64,000 nucleotides of DNA, taken from contig JAGTJL010000002.1 in the NCBI GenBank assembly GCA_020746875.1, positions 2,170,001-2,234,000 on the forward strand, read 5' to 3'. The notes beneath the pieces were generated by a model. It was not told the DNA's origin and did no database searches. It saw nothing but the letters and a program-made list of their open reading frames with translations. This document shows, one piece after another, positions 1 to 12,375 of this stretch (its first letter is position 1; every line of letters starts with the position of its first letter). The translations under genes were made by a program, and so were the position numbers. This DNA is from Rhexocercosporidium sp. MPI-PUGE-AT-0058. Its lineage: Eukaryota; Ascomycota; Leotiomycetes; Helotiales.

Positions 1-1056
1 GACTCGAGATGTTCTGGAACTTCACGAAGCGGAGGGAAAGGGTTGCAGTGCCTGTCTCGTCCCAATCCTTGGCCTCCAAAGTGATGCTTTGTGTTGCTGG
101 AATATCATCTGCCTCTTCGAAGCCCAGAATATGTGCGCGATTCGTGTAGATCTGGATCGTCTTGGGTCTCATTGGCATTTCGTCATCGTCATCGGCGGTG
201 GGAGGAAGGGACGTAATCTGTAGAATATTAGCACGACTTTTTGGCCGCAGAGACTCGGAGCTTACCTGGAGTGTGTGCACTTTCAAGGTGCACTGGAAGG
301 GCATGAACAGCATGAGTTGCTCATCCGTATCACTTTCGACCCAATCTTTGCCTGCTGTAGCCGATACTTTACCCTTCTGCAATCCCGTTGGCTTGCCACT
401 ATCGACCAATGTCCTGACTGTGCCAAATTCGCTGTCCGCATTCAGTAGCTCCAAGCCCTTGAGATCGACCTGATCCGTCACATCGCTATAGCCCCTTGGT
501 AGGTCTCCTACACGCCAGTTGCTGCCACTTCCAGTTGCTCCTCCAAATCCAGATGAGCTAGGCCCGCCCTCAGCTTCTGCAGCAAGCTTCTTGACAACAT
601 CCTGAAGTTTTCGAGGATCTGCGCCCTTGACTTTCTCGACGACCTGACCAGACTTGAAAATCATAAATGTTGGCATACTGTTGAAGCTATTAGCGTTTTC
701 CTCCACCGATCCAACTCTGCCATGAGGTTGCTTACGCAGTGACAGCATATTTCGAGGCGATTTCCTTCTGGGTATCAACATTGACCTTGACGAAGGTGAT
801 GTGATTCGGGCGTGAGAGTGAGGCGGAGAGTTGCTCGTATAGAGGCGCAATGGTCTTGCATGGTTCACACCAATCTGCGTAGACTTCTTGGGGTCAGTAC
901 AAGCTCAAGATAGAGTATTGATATCCTTTGCGTAAACAGTGTAGGGCATTTGCAAGGAGAGTGGCGGGGTAACTCACAATCCGTTACTACAATCTGCGAG
1001 GATTGTAGGAGATCGCTGAATTGCTTCGGCGAGGCAACCTGGACTGTTTTTGACAT
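1..1056 (-). CDS. Thioredoxin-like protein with C-terminal PITH domain (TXNL1 type), 3' end cut by window
   Basis: Four exons are visible: 978-1056, 736-883, 266-677 and 1-217. The introns are 884-977, 678-735 and 218-265, and the last two have CTAAT-type branch sites. The start MSKTVQVASPKQFSDLL is followed, after splicing, by DFYADWCEPCKTIAPLY. That segment is the thioredoxin active site, with both redox cysteines in the order W-C-E-P-C-K. Residues of the type MPTFMIFKSG then complete the thioredoxin fold. A Gly/Ser-rich linker leads into a PITH (DUF1000) domain that begins near DVTDQVDLKGLELLN. The frame is still open at base 1, in the conserved stretch TATLSLRFVKFQNISS, so only the last part of the PITH domain lies outside the window. 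Human TXNL1 is a redox protein associated with the proteasome; the same role here is inferred from family membership. Confidence 0.93.
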
Positions 1057-1340
1057 CTTGAATGCTTGTGGAAGGTAGATAGTTGAGTTAGTTCTTTGTG
1101 GTTGTGGTTGTTGATTGAGAATGGAGGGGTCCAGGCCAGGTACGGAGGAGAAGAGGACTTTGGCGTGGGGTCTGGGCGGCAACAGGCGACGCGATTTTGA
1201 GTGAAGTGACTGATCAGTAACCTTAATTTTCACTCTTCTCAAAAACAACGATTCACCAATAATGCCCAACGTTACAAATCAACGAAGGAGCATGAATTAC
1301 CGATACAAATGATTAGCAACTACAAAGAAAAAGTGAATAG

Positions 1341-2260
1341 ATGCCGGACACTGCACCATATGACATCCTGTTCATGGACCAGACTCAGAATGAGGCCAAT
1401 ACTGTACCAACACCTAGTGATCTAAGTGGCTCTAAAATAAATGTTGATCCACGAGTCCTTTGGCTCACGACTTGTGAGGATGCAGCAGAGATTCGTCATG
1501 AGATTCGGCGTTCAGGTCAACCCAATTGAGGCGCACAATATGATGTATGTCGCTAAGTCCTCGACGGTGCCTGTTCATAGAGTTTACGCTATTTACCAGA
1601 GTCCTTCAGAGAATAAGAGCGTCGTCATATACATTGTCATGGATATGACACTTCTGGAATTATGGGCCAAGTTGGATCAGGCTCATAAACTACTATCGCC
1701 GAGACTCTTCGAACCTACTTTGATGAGCTGAGGCATCTAGAGCACCTAGGCTATTTCGGCAATATTACTGGTGGACCACTCCTTGATGACATGTTCTCAG
1801 CGATAAGGGGAGCTCAGGAACTGAAAACATCGTTTGACACAAAAGATGAATTAATAGACTATATAATTCGGATATACTCCCTCGATACTGGCGACCGGAT
1901 AGCCCACATACAAGACTCGATACTACTAATATGTTCTGCCCACTATTCTTCAGGCAATGGTTCACCTGTCTTCACCCATAATGACTTTTAGAGGAAGAAC
2001 ATTATAGTTCGGCCTGATGGAATGCTAATTATAATCGACTGGGAGTTTGCGTCATAGTATCCAACCTACTGGGAATACTCGACGGCGACTTTTGCCAGCG
2101 GGGGCTGAAACGATGATTAGCACGACTATGTACGAATGGTGTTGGACGAATACCCAAATCAGTCTCTTTAGCTATTAAGCATGAAGCTCGAAATGTGGTG
2201 TTGAGAATGGGGGTCGATGGCATCTGGCGTGACTTGCTGAACGACGGAGGGCTCATCTGA
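1341..2260 (+). pseudogene. Decayed aminoglycoside-phosphotransferase (APH)-like kinase gene
   Basis: Pieces of one APH/choline-kinase-like protein lie in order but in more than one frame. The first part (from 1341) holds DPRVLWLTTCEDAAEIRHEI. The second holds VVIYIVMDMTLLELWAKL. A one-base shift near 1685 leads to LRHLEHLGYFGNITGGPLL. The catalytic region reads THNDF-stop-RKNIIV, then IIIDWEFAS-stop-YPTYWEY. This matches the HxDxxxxN catalytic loop followed by the metal-binding D of APH kinases. In-frame stops fall at 1989-1991 and 2055-2057, and more follow near 2107 and 2119. At least two frameshifts are needed to connect the pieces, the last placing GVDGIWRDLLNDGG at the end. The first two stops are single C:G to T:A changes from the expected Q and W codons. 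A functional product is very unlikely. Members of this family are common, often multicopy genes in Pezizomycotina. Confidence 0.8.
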
Positions 2261-3285
2261 ACTCGACATGTGCACCCCCAGAAGTACCACTGATCACTGT
2301 TTGAAATCATCATGTCTATGACCGAGGGGAAGAAAATGGCAGGGAAGGCCGGTTGGTATGCGTAGCCGGCAAGGGTTTTAGCATCAGCTACTAGATATTA
2401 TATTAACGATGAACAATGATGGAGGCAGTAGAAAATGGATTTGCATTCAGACGCATATTTAATTATATATTTGGAAGACTTCTTCCATTCCAACAGAGAG
2501 ATATATTGATAACAGACCCGCTCGTCGTAGTAATCACTGACACACTCTCTGTTATTCTAGCCACAACCTCCCCGATTCAGCCCAATCCTTGACATCACAC
2601 GGAGTTACACCACTACTTCCTATCAAGAACCCTATACCGTCCTTTAATCGACGATCGCTAACTATCTAGATCTGCTGGCATGCTCGGCAAGACATTCAAT
2701 CCTGTAATCAAGCCACCACGGTTGAATGAGGACAACAAACAAGCAACAAGTGCCTTTTCATATTCCCTCGATTGGAGGTTTTGCCTCCCACCGTCCTTGA
2801 CCTAGAGCTGCAAGTTTATCTCTAGGTATCAACATATATTCAAGCTTCCACAATAGGATGTCGATCATGAAATGGTCCACGGAACCTGCGTCCGGACCCC
2901 GCGCCATACATAGGCTTACAGCACAACAATAACCAGCTTTCCTTTTTGCTATCTCCCTACCTCCGCGGTGACATCCCATGCAAATTGCTAGCACACGCTT
3001 GCATTACAAAATGGCTTCGGGATGACTTGATGTGATCATTGATATTGAATGAATCAAAATAAAGGAGGAGCCGACCCGACAACTGGACAACAAATGGAAA
3101 AGCATGTCACAGCAACTACATAGCCTGGATTCGTTGAAAATCTTCGCATTCTTATCCTATGGCTGACCCACGAGAAATCTATTTGGGGTATCTATTCTGG
3201 TCTCCTCGTTTTGCCCTACCACAGGGACTGACTCGAGACAGAGGTTGGCAGTATCTTTTGGAGCGTGTGATGAGTACGTGTTTGT
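2261..3285. other. Intergenic, no gene seen
   Basis: The segment between the pseudogene and the 3' end of the ATIC gene has no reading frame with recognisable protein features. It holds the 3' flank of ATIC. Confidence 0.6.
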
Positions 3286-5230
3286 CTAATGGTGGAACAA
3301 GCGAATGCTTTGCTCAATGAAAGTGATACCAAGTTTTTCCGCAGTCTCGAAGACAGCCGAATCATTTTGGCTACCACTTGGAGCAGCCATGTACTTGGCT
3401 CCTGATCGACCTGCTCTGTAAACGTTGTCGATGAAGGGGAACTAATAATGTTAACATATCATCATAAAAGTGGACGGAAAACTTACGAATGCATCACTGG
3501 AAACAGCAACCTCACCGAGCTTTCCAAGCCACTCCAAGCGCTCCTGCTCTGTGAAAGGAGCTGGGACCTCATCGAAGAAGGCTTCATAACCCTCTCTCTC
3601 GGGACCGTCCTTTGGAAGTTGCCCACTGACAAGCAAATCAATTGCGTTGCTCTTATCTGGTCGCTTGGTACCCTTCTTCCACTTAATACCGAGAACACGT
3701 GGGTTGAATCTCAACCACCAGTTATCAGCCTTGTCGCCAGCCAAGCGAGTGCAGTGGATACGTGACTGCTGTCCAGCTCCGAGACCGATGATCTGGCCGT
3801 TGAGAGCGTAGCAGACAGAGTTGCTTTGGGTGTACTTGAGAGCAATGGTAGCAACTGTCAAGTCACGGAGAGCAGAATCTGGTAGAGGTGCCGATTCCTT
3901 CGGTGTGATGATAGAAGTGAACGATTTTGGAGACACCTGTATGTCGTTTCGGTGTTGAGTTAAGGTCACACCATAGACATTTCTCGACTCTTGAGGGGCT
4001 GGGTCGTACTCTGCGTCCATCTGGAGTACCAAGTACTTTCCACCCTTCTTCTTCTTTAGGATCTCAAGAGCAGCATCTTCGAAACCAGGAGCGATGACTC
4101 CATCAGAGACCTCTCTGGAGATAATCTTGGCAGTGGGAATATCAACGATATCGCTTAGAGCGATCATGTCACCGAAACTGCTCATGCGATCGGCACCACG
4201 GGCACGAGCATAAGCCTGGGCAAGTGGTGAGTTCTCAAGGCCTTCAATATCATCAACCATGTAGACCTTTCTCTCATCAGCTGTGAGCGAGACGCCGATA
4301 GCAGCTCCTGCTGGTGAAACGTGCTTGAAGCTTGCTGCAGCAGGGTGTCCAAGGGCAGTCTTCAACTCCTTCACCAACGGCCAAGCATTGAGGGCATCTA
4401 GAAGATTGATGTATCCAGGCGATCCACATAGAACCTTGAATGGAAGCGGTCCTAACTTCATGAATGCTGCAGCTGGCTTCTGGTGGGGGTTGGCCCCATA
4501 TCGAAGAGCGATTTGCTGGACTCCCTCTCCTGCGTAATGCTTGCGGAAGAAATCAGAGATGGAAGTATCATAATCTGCAGTATGCTCGAAAGCTTTGAGT
4601 GCATAGAGGTTTCTGCTGCGCTCGGAAACCTCTCCCTTCTCGATTTCTTGTAGAAACTCGGCGTAGTCGAGTGGGTCTGTCAGAATTGTGACTCTGCCAT
4701 GGTTCTTTGCAGCTGCTCGAATCAAGGTGACTCCTCCAACATCTATATCCTCCACAGCTTCTGGGATTGTGACATTGATCTTCGCAATTGTGTCCTTGAA
4801 GGGATAGAGATTGCAGATGACGTAGTCAACCTTATTGATGTTCTGCTCGGCCAAATCTTTCTCGTCGGAGGCAAGATCGCGTGCGAGGATGCCAGCGTGA
4901 ACGGCAGGGTGAAGGGTCTTGACTCGGCCTGCGAGCATCTCTGGAGCGTGGGTGATGGCCGATACATCTCTGGAGAAGGTGTTGGTGAAACGTAAAGTCA
5001 CTATGAGGTGAGTTTACTTACTCCACAGCAAACCCAGATTCTCTGATCATCTTCGAAGTTCCTCCAGATGCTAGAAGTCGAACATTGTGCTTGATCAGGC
5101 CTTTGGCAAGATCGAGCAGGCCTGTCTTGTCATAGACAGAGATAATGGCTGTGGAACCATGTTAGCCATAGACTTGAGACTTTTTCTATGAATGGGCGCA
5201 GGGTATACCGGTTTTTCGACTGGCAGACAT
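3286..5230 (-). CDS. ADE17: Bifunctional AICAR transformylase / IMP cyclohydrolase (ATIC, PurH type)
   Basis: Catalyses the last two steps of de novo purine synthesis, from AICAR via FAICAR to IMP, in the cytosol. Exons are 5209-5230, 5022-5148, 3487-4969 and 3286-3441, giving 595 aa, close to the usual 590-600. The N-terminus [19 protein letters not shown] and [15 protein letters not shown] form the MGS-like cyclohydrolase domain. [20 protein letters not shown] is its signature. The transformylase part begins near [13 protein letters not shown] and includes [20 protein letters not shown]. The C-terminal tail ends [10 protein letters not shown]. The acceptor of intron 2 (4970-5021) was chosen because it joins FAVE to [11 protein letters not shown], the conserved junction. 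An upstream GTG-initiated frame through that intron is an artefact. The other introns are 5149-5208 and 3442-3486. Saccharomyces has two copies (ADE16 and ADE17). Confidence 0.96.
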
Positions 5231-8200
5231 GTTGTATTTGAGTTCCAAGGGTCTGCAAAATCAGCGAGATGTTCGTTAATTATAGCGCTGATTCAGTTGA
5301 TTCACAGGTTGTTGGTTTTCACGGAGTTGGTGACCACGAAAACAAAATAAATTGTCTGTCGGGGAGCAATCTCATGGAGGGGTCCGGTTTTCGCTTCGCG
5401 GGGTCGAATTCCGCGCTTTCCCTTCTATGGAAGTGACTCAAAAGGTCCACTGCCTCTCATGACTAAGCAGACGCGCTAGTGGAAAAATCATATCTTCTTC
5501 GCGATCTCGTCTCGCCTCGACTCTCTTTCTTCTTCAACAATTCCTTTCGAGGAATCAACGCAAACATAACAACTGCTTCAAAAAGCACTGGCTGTGAGAG
5601 ACCCGTCGCCCATGTGGTGATGTGAGGTTTCCATGACCTAAGTTGGCCGTCAGCAGATTGGAGAGAAGTTTTGGAGAATCTTGGGTGCGATTGGTCTCAG
5701 TCTATGAGATCGGTTGCAATGATTAGCCGTACATTGTCTTTGCTTTGATATCACATGTGCAAAACCCCTGAGGATGACCCCCCGAGTGCAAGCCAATAAG
5801 ATGTCCACTGCGTCTTCAAAATGATTGCTGTCTGTTTGCTGAGTGGAACTTTTCTGTACTGGGTCTGAAGGCTCGGGCTACCAAGACTTTTTCAGCGCAT
5901 GTTTGCAATCTTGAACAGAAACTCTTGATCGGCATCAAACAAAATCGTGTCCCCTCACAGTTAGTGTTATCCTGCAGTGCGCGAACTTGGTCGAGCAGGG
6001 CAATCAATCTCCGTGATTTCAATTTCTGTTGCGGGTAGGACTTGTATTTCTTCACTTAATTCCCACTTTCCAGACACCTTCGAGTTATCTCCTTGATGTA
6101 CTGTTAAATGATCCTCACTTCAAATTTTGCGCCAGCAAGCGTATGAATTTATTTCCCCTATGCCCAGTTTTGACGTCATGTTCTCTGATAAGACTGAAGC
6201 GACAGATACCGAGCGTGCCTTCTCTCCCTTGCGCCCCCTATCCTGCATAAATTGCTCTAGTAATACATAGCCACTCCCAATTTTTCAACGCAGTGCTGCG
6301 GTTTCTGCAATGAAAGTGTATCTCGGCAGCGCAATCTTCAAGTTCGCCCATCTTGCCATAGGCAGGCGCCATAGCATCAGCCTACTGGCCATGGTCATAA
6401 TTCAGATGTTTTCGATATCAACGACGGACAGATGGGTGCAATATGAAGAATGATTGCAGATCCAGGCTTCAACTACTCAGATATCAGATTAATTTAGTAC
6501 CGATTCTCGCTCTGACTTGGTAAGGCCTAGTTACCCAGTACGTAAAGGAAGATCGAACCTCATTCGAAGTCGATGTAGACAAGAGCTCGGGGTCGCGGAT
6601 AGCAGCGAAGATAGAATGCTAGAACAGGAGAAAGTACTGGTGAATTTGCACTCTGTATATTTCATATCCAACAGGACAACAATGGCTGCTGTGTCATTCA
6701 GGCCCAAGTATAGAGTGCACTAATCGACGCTCAGAGACCATTCTGAGAGTGTTCTGTCATCGCCAGAGAAGCAAAGGCACTTCAATAGAAGATACACTTG
6801 ATCTGCTAGAAACTGCACTGCATGCAAGGCTGTAACAACACCATCACCAATTTGCGTCAGCAAGACTGATTATACTCCTCAATCAATTAGCCTAGAGACC
6901 GGGAAGACCATCACAAAAATGACTTTTTGACATAGGTAGCCATACCTAACCACGAGGGCCAAATTTGGTGCTATACACATCTCAAAGGCACCAGAACGGC
7001 AACCACTCCAAACCCCAAAGCAAGAGCAAACCCTCTGCAAGTCCAATTATCTCGAGCATCATGGACTCCAAAAGCTTCCTCGCCACATCTGCTCGCTCAG
7101 CTCCGTTTGATAAGCCATTCACGATCAACGACAATAGCTTGAGAAGTGGGGAACCCTAGGAAATCTAAGGGGCAAAAAAGCAAAACAAGATATCCGGTCT
7201 TTATGCGAGAAGACTTGGTCTGAAAAGAAGATATCAACTGGCAGCGCGGATTTCACCAGCATTTTCATCGCATATTTTACGCAGCCGGAGCTGTGCTATG
7301 TGTACTGCGAGAGCTAGATGAGCTCAGGGATCATGAAAGAGTGGATTGCAAAACATCTCCCGACCAGACATCTTCGACACGCCCAGTTCGAAAGCTAGAG
7401 ATGAGCTTCTAAGGATAGAGAAAGCTCGTAAGCCCCGGAGAAAAGGCACAGCGGAATTATGGAGTGCGATTGTCAACCCCGCTGGATAGCCACGACGAGC
7501 CTGACCTGACCTTCGGATGAGAGCCATGACATGCTCTTTGCTAGGCATCACAGATCCGTTTTGGTTGCAGACAAGTAGTACATATCTACCGCCCGAGAAG
7601 ATCCATGAGCACCCTGTCTCCATATCTCCTTGATGCAAGCTGTAGTCATTTTCCAATACAGTTTACCGCCTCAATCATCCATCTAATAGTATTCATTCTT
7701 CCTTTGGCAGAGAGCTCGCCAAACAAGCCATATTCGCTTCACTCTTCTCATGCTACAGCTAGCAGAAGGAAGTGCTGTTCCTGAATTGTTCCTGAGTCCT
7801 AGCTACTGCAAGGCGAAGCGCTTCGTCTAATTGGGGAGCAATCCATCTATTGTCCCCGAAAGAGGGGATGCATGACAGTTACCAGGAGTGAAATCTTTGT
7901 TTCATCAACCTTTCAGCATCCAGTTGCACCGCTGTCCAACACACCCTCCTCACCGTTGAAAGGGGTTGGTTTTTGTCAAGCGACTGTATCGAAGCGCCCA
8001 GCTTGCATTTACATCTTAGCACCAATATTCTGGGAATCTCCCAGCTAACTTTCTGGACTGACCATTGACTGAGAGCAGCAAATCACCGAATCATCAGGAG
8101 TAGATAGCCGGCGGTATCAAAGCCTGATTCGATATCTCTCGCTTTCCATGCTCAATTCGACGTTGATGAAGGACGGTACCTTTGTTGGATGGACTTTCTA

Positions 8201-10675
8201 TATTCAGCGCATAGCTTGACAACCTATTCTTGACAAGCCAGTCAGCCATATCTTAAAAGCACACACTACTTTCAAGGACATCGTCCAAAATAGCCAACAT
8301 GCGAGAGAGATCCCTTCTTCTCGGACCCCATATCTATTTCTTTGTCCTCGCTTAGCAGGTAGCAGTCGTTCCAGAAGCGATATCGAAATTCAACAAAGCG
8401 GCTTCATGCCTGTCATCCAAACCCGGAAAGATAAGCTTTGATTCTATTCTGACTCTCGTCACATCATCACGGCAGGGAAATGTGTTCTGTTTAAAGAAAC
8501 CTTTCAGATTATTGGATCTGATGCGGCGGTAACTGGGCAACAGCCTATCCGTCATCACTTCCTATGCCGCTTGGATGTTTCTACCCCGGATGTATAATCT
8601 GACAGACCTCTAATCTGAGATCTGGGGCAAGGAAATGATTCGGCCAAAGGGATCATTGCCGAGCCGCTGGGTTTCGCGTGATTAATACCTCAAGATCTGC
8701 TTCCTGCAAGAGAAGAAAGGAATCACCGATGTACAAAGAGTGGAATCAGCTGATTGCGAACTTTGTCAAAGCTCAGTCATCGATTCGAGCCTGGAAGTTT
8801 CTTTGCCGGGATATCACGGCCTCCCGTTGGCTGGGATCTGGTATGGATCCTCAACGTGTGGTACCAACGGGTATCTTTGCCATGGTAGAGTAGACATCGG
8901 TCCAAGCACCAAGCCGGAAATAGTCCACCAACTGGGGAGGACTTGCTTCCAAATCGTTCCTTTTATTCTTCCAATGGAAACATTGTTTTCTTTAAATAGA
9001 GTGGTGTGGCCGTCCAACCTCTCTGACAGGGCTCGCTTCGACGGGCTTTCTGGCTTTGACAGCTCAGCATCACTTACCCGCCACCCCGGGAGAAAAATTC
9101 GAGCATCAGCGCTAAGGCATGATGCAGCCAGCGAACTTATTCAAGGCAAGTCTGGCTGCAGCGTCTGAGTAAGAACTGGTACCCAGTTCGGGGTACAATC
9201 ATCCAGATTATCTCTTGCCACGGCAGAGTGAGATGAAATGAAATGAAATGAATCGCAAACGAGGTCAAACCGAAGGCCCAATATGCAGCCCGGATCACTA
9301 CTCTGAAATGGTTGCCGTCAGGGCTGCCGCGACTATGCCGGTGGAGACATCTCTTCACAGTCGTTTTTTGCTCCAGCTGTCTGTTGGTGGGTTTTCTTGC
9401 CTCGTGCACGAGCGAGGAAGTCGAGAATGGCCTCGTCTGTTTCTTTACCGCTCAGGCCAGGGCAAGATCCGGGGTGGCTGGAGTGTTGATGCACATCATT
9501 CGCCAGATGTCACCGAAACGCATAAGCGAGGGTGAACAATTCGCCAGCTCTGCCCTATCACAGCGGGGCGACAAGGGGGCAGCAGCCTGCCCGCAGCTAG
9601 AGTAAGCTAAAGACAAGGTCCCGCGCAGATGATTCCACTTTTTCTCCCAGTCCAGGCCTGTTTCTTGGTTTCTTGGTCGTTCGGCTCTCGTCCGCCTCCT
9701 CGTGCCGCCCAACCACGACGCCAGCTTCCCCTCAACACCCTCAATATCCATACAAGGGTTCGCTATCAGCCGGCCAATGGGGATACAAGCTGCCCTTGCT
9801 GCCCTCTATGCGCAGTACAAGTGCAGACTGCAGGCGCGAAGCTGACCGGCTCTATTGGAATGGCCATCCTCCTCCCCCGCCGACGACCATCCAGAAAGAC
9901 TCGAGGGCGCCAAAGGCACAATGGGCTTGTTCTCCTCCCATTGTCCGCCCCTCGAGTCCAGTCCAGTCCAGTCTGACTTCCGCAGGAAAACTCGGGAATT
10001 TGTGATCTCTTGAGTCTCTTGCTGTGTCCTTGTTGCTTCTCTGCGCAGTCCATCGAGCTCATATATATCTTCCTCTGTTGTAGCTGCTGTGCTCGACTTG
10101 TAGGATTCGCCCACTCAGCCTCGTTGATACGCCGCAGTTACCAATCGCCCTCTTCTTCCTCCCAAGGACAAAGACCACCGCGACCCCAAACAAAACCCGA
10201 TCAGCGCCGTACATGCAAGCTCTCGAACTAAGCGTCTATTTTCGACCCAAATTCCCCTTGTATTGCAATAACGGGCCCGGTACCCTACAGGGCCACGAGC
10301 CACGGCGCTCGACATCTGATCCTGCCAATACTGCTTTCCCTCCCTGGTCTGTATCCCGCTGGCTGCCATATCTCCTCCCCATTCCCCTCCCGCCCACTTA
10401 CTGACGGTGGGTAGTAGCCTCAAAGTCTGTCTCAAATTAGAACTCGCTGGCGCGCGCGCCTCGAACAAAACCCTTTACCTGCCCACGAGTTGAAGACCCG
10501 TCTTGTCTTCCCTCGATAGCTGGTCTCTATCTGTAATCTTTGGCTTTCAAAGTATCAACTGCATCTCGTTACTTCTTATCACAGCATCTCGCCTCTCTGG
10601 TACTCGACAATCCATTTCTTGTACGGACTTGCAACAGTTCTTTCCTTTCTTCCTTAGATTTCATCCTCTCCAAAC
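5231..10675. other. Gene-poor 5.4 kb region between divergent genes
   Basis: No recognisable gene was found on either strand. Open frames of 60-140 codons occur (for example 8740-9168 + and 7324-7656 -), but they overlap others on the opposite strand, lack family motifs and have no splice-linked extension. Short simple repeats are present: GAAAT units at about 9232-9253 and CCAGT units at about 9956-9974. The last kilobase (about 9.6-10.67 kb) is rich in pyrimidine tracts and probably holds the promoter and 5' leader of the membrane-protein gene at 10676. An unannotated non-coding RNA is possible but not shown. Confidence 0.5.
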
Positions 10676-12375
10676 ATGTCCAGTCAGTCTTCCCTACCTC
10701 ATAGTTGGCCATACAAGCAGCTTACACCCGGCTCAGTATCAAACGAAAAGAAACGACCTGAACCATTAACACGAGAACGAACATCATCGAGCTCCTCAGA
10801 TACATCCCTCAAAGTCCCACGCACACCACGCTTCGCCGAAGCAACGACTGTATATTCTCCAATAGAGGCCAGTGAAGACAGCCGGTCACCATTCGCAGAT
10901 CCCCCAACAACCAAGACGCAAAGCTACATGGCGCAATCACAACCTTCAGATATTGGCTTCGGCTATATCTCAAACAATGATCCATCGCGGCAATCTCAAG
11001 GAATTCCCGTTGAGATCCCTCTCACTCCGGGTTCGCCCTTAAAATCCGCCATGAGGGTACCAGGCACTCCAGGACGGAGGATCGATAACCCTCTAAGCCC
11101 AACTTTCAGGGAAGAGCAGATGTTGGAGAAGCACGAGGAGGTCACAGAAAAGGAGCAAGCGAAGGATCTGGTATGTATCGACATGGTTTGTGATCTGTGC
11201 TTTGTTAACGACTTTACAGAAAATCAAAGTCAGGGTCAGGATGGCCAAGTTTGTACTTCGGGGCGTCAACTTCAGCTGCAGTCTAATCGTCCTTGCTATG
11301 ATCGCAACAACTTTCCACATCTTCAACGCCACTAGACAGCTCGCACCACGGAACAACCTCCCACCTTGGGCGAAGAACACACAGACATGGCCGCAGTTGG
11401 TTATTCTCGTGGTAGCATGCATATCTCTAGCACTCTGTTTGGTCGTTTTCTGGAACTATTTCCGAGGAGGTCACAAGCGAGCAGAAAAGGTCGCAGTCTA
11501 CTACACTCTCTTCGCCGTGGCATTCTTCATTTTCAGCGTTGTCATGTGGGGTATCGCTGCCGGTATTCTCCAGGGCTCGAAATCCAACAGCAAAAACAAG
11601 GATATTTGGGGTTGGTCATGTCTCGATAACAAGAGAAAGCAGCTCTTCCAGGAAGAAGTTGATTACGAGCTTATCTGCAGATTGAACGTAAGTTTTAGCT
11701 CGCAAATCCCCGAAAAGACTCCACTGACAGTAACTTCAGAACTGGGCTCTTGTCTGCTGTATTATTGAGATCGTTCTCGAGAGCATCACCATCATCCTCT
11801 ACGCAGTTGTCTTCTACAGATACTACTCCAAGCAACGCCTACGCAAGTCCATGGATGTCCGTGACCGCGCCCGCTCCGATCTCTACCTCGCTCAACTCCG
11901 CTCCCAATCCGCACCCAACACCCCAGGTTTCGGACCAATGTCCCCATCCTTCTCCCAGCACATGAAGTCACCCCGCTTCCCACCATCCTCTTACAACAAC
12001 TCTACTGTCGCTGAAGAAGGCTTCGCTGGACCCGGAACCCGGTTCGTTGAAGCCAAACCCGAGCACACCATCGCCGCAAAGCCATTCGCTCTCCAACCCC
12101 CACCTATCAAAGTTCACAACGCCACCCCAAAGACACCCCAGAACGGCTTCGAGGCACCAGCCGCCCAGCCAAAGGAGAGAGTGATCGAGCACGTAGCTGC
12201 AGCGCCAGGCGAACAACAATACGCCGCTGTACCAATCCCAGGCGCGTACGCGAGCCCCTTGGCGAGTCCCGGCCTAGCACAACCACAACACCGCAGATTC
12301 GGAAGTGTAGGAGAGGCGATCACGAGCGACAAGAGGATCGAGAGTCCGCCTGGAAGCCCAAGAGGGTGGAAATAA
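10676..12375 (+). CDS. Four-TM plasma-membrane-type protein, HAM-8-like
   Basis: Exons 10676-11170, 11220-11687 and 11740-12375 give 532 aa. Residues 1-175 are a Ser/Thr/Pro-rich, probably cytosolic head with several TP motifs. Four hydrophobic segments follow at about 180-200, 224-245, 256-282 and 323-347. The loop between TM3 and TM4 is charged and Cys-containing (DIWGWSCLDNKRKQL). The last ~180 residues are a Pro/Ala/Gln-rich tail. There is no signal peptide. The topology (long disordered ends around a MARVEL-like four-helix core) and segments such as VYYTLFAVAFFIFSVVMWG resemble filamentous-fungal proteins annotated as hyphal anastomosis protein 8. In Neurospora, ham-8 mutants fail in cell fusion, in the MAK-1 wall-integrity pathway. 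The family link is from memory of the pattern, so the name is tentative, while the membrane topology is directly visible. Confidence 0.8.

Noticed and set aside
3451..5001. GTG-initiated ATIC frame beginning at 5001
   Set aside because: It reads through the end of intron 2; the conserved N-terminal exons and the ATG at 5228-5230 lie upstream.
8740..9168. 142-codon open frame as a gene
   Set aside because: No motif, no upstream or downstream splice partner, overlapping open frames on the opposite strand.
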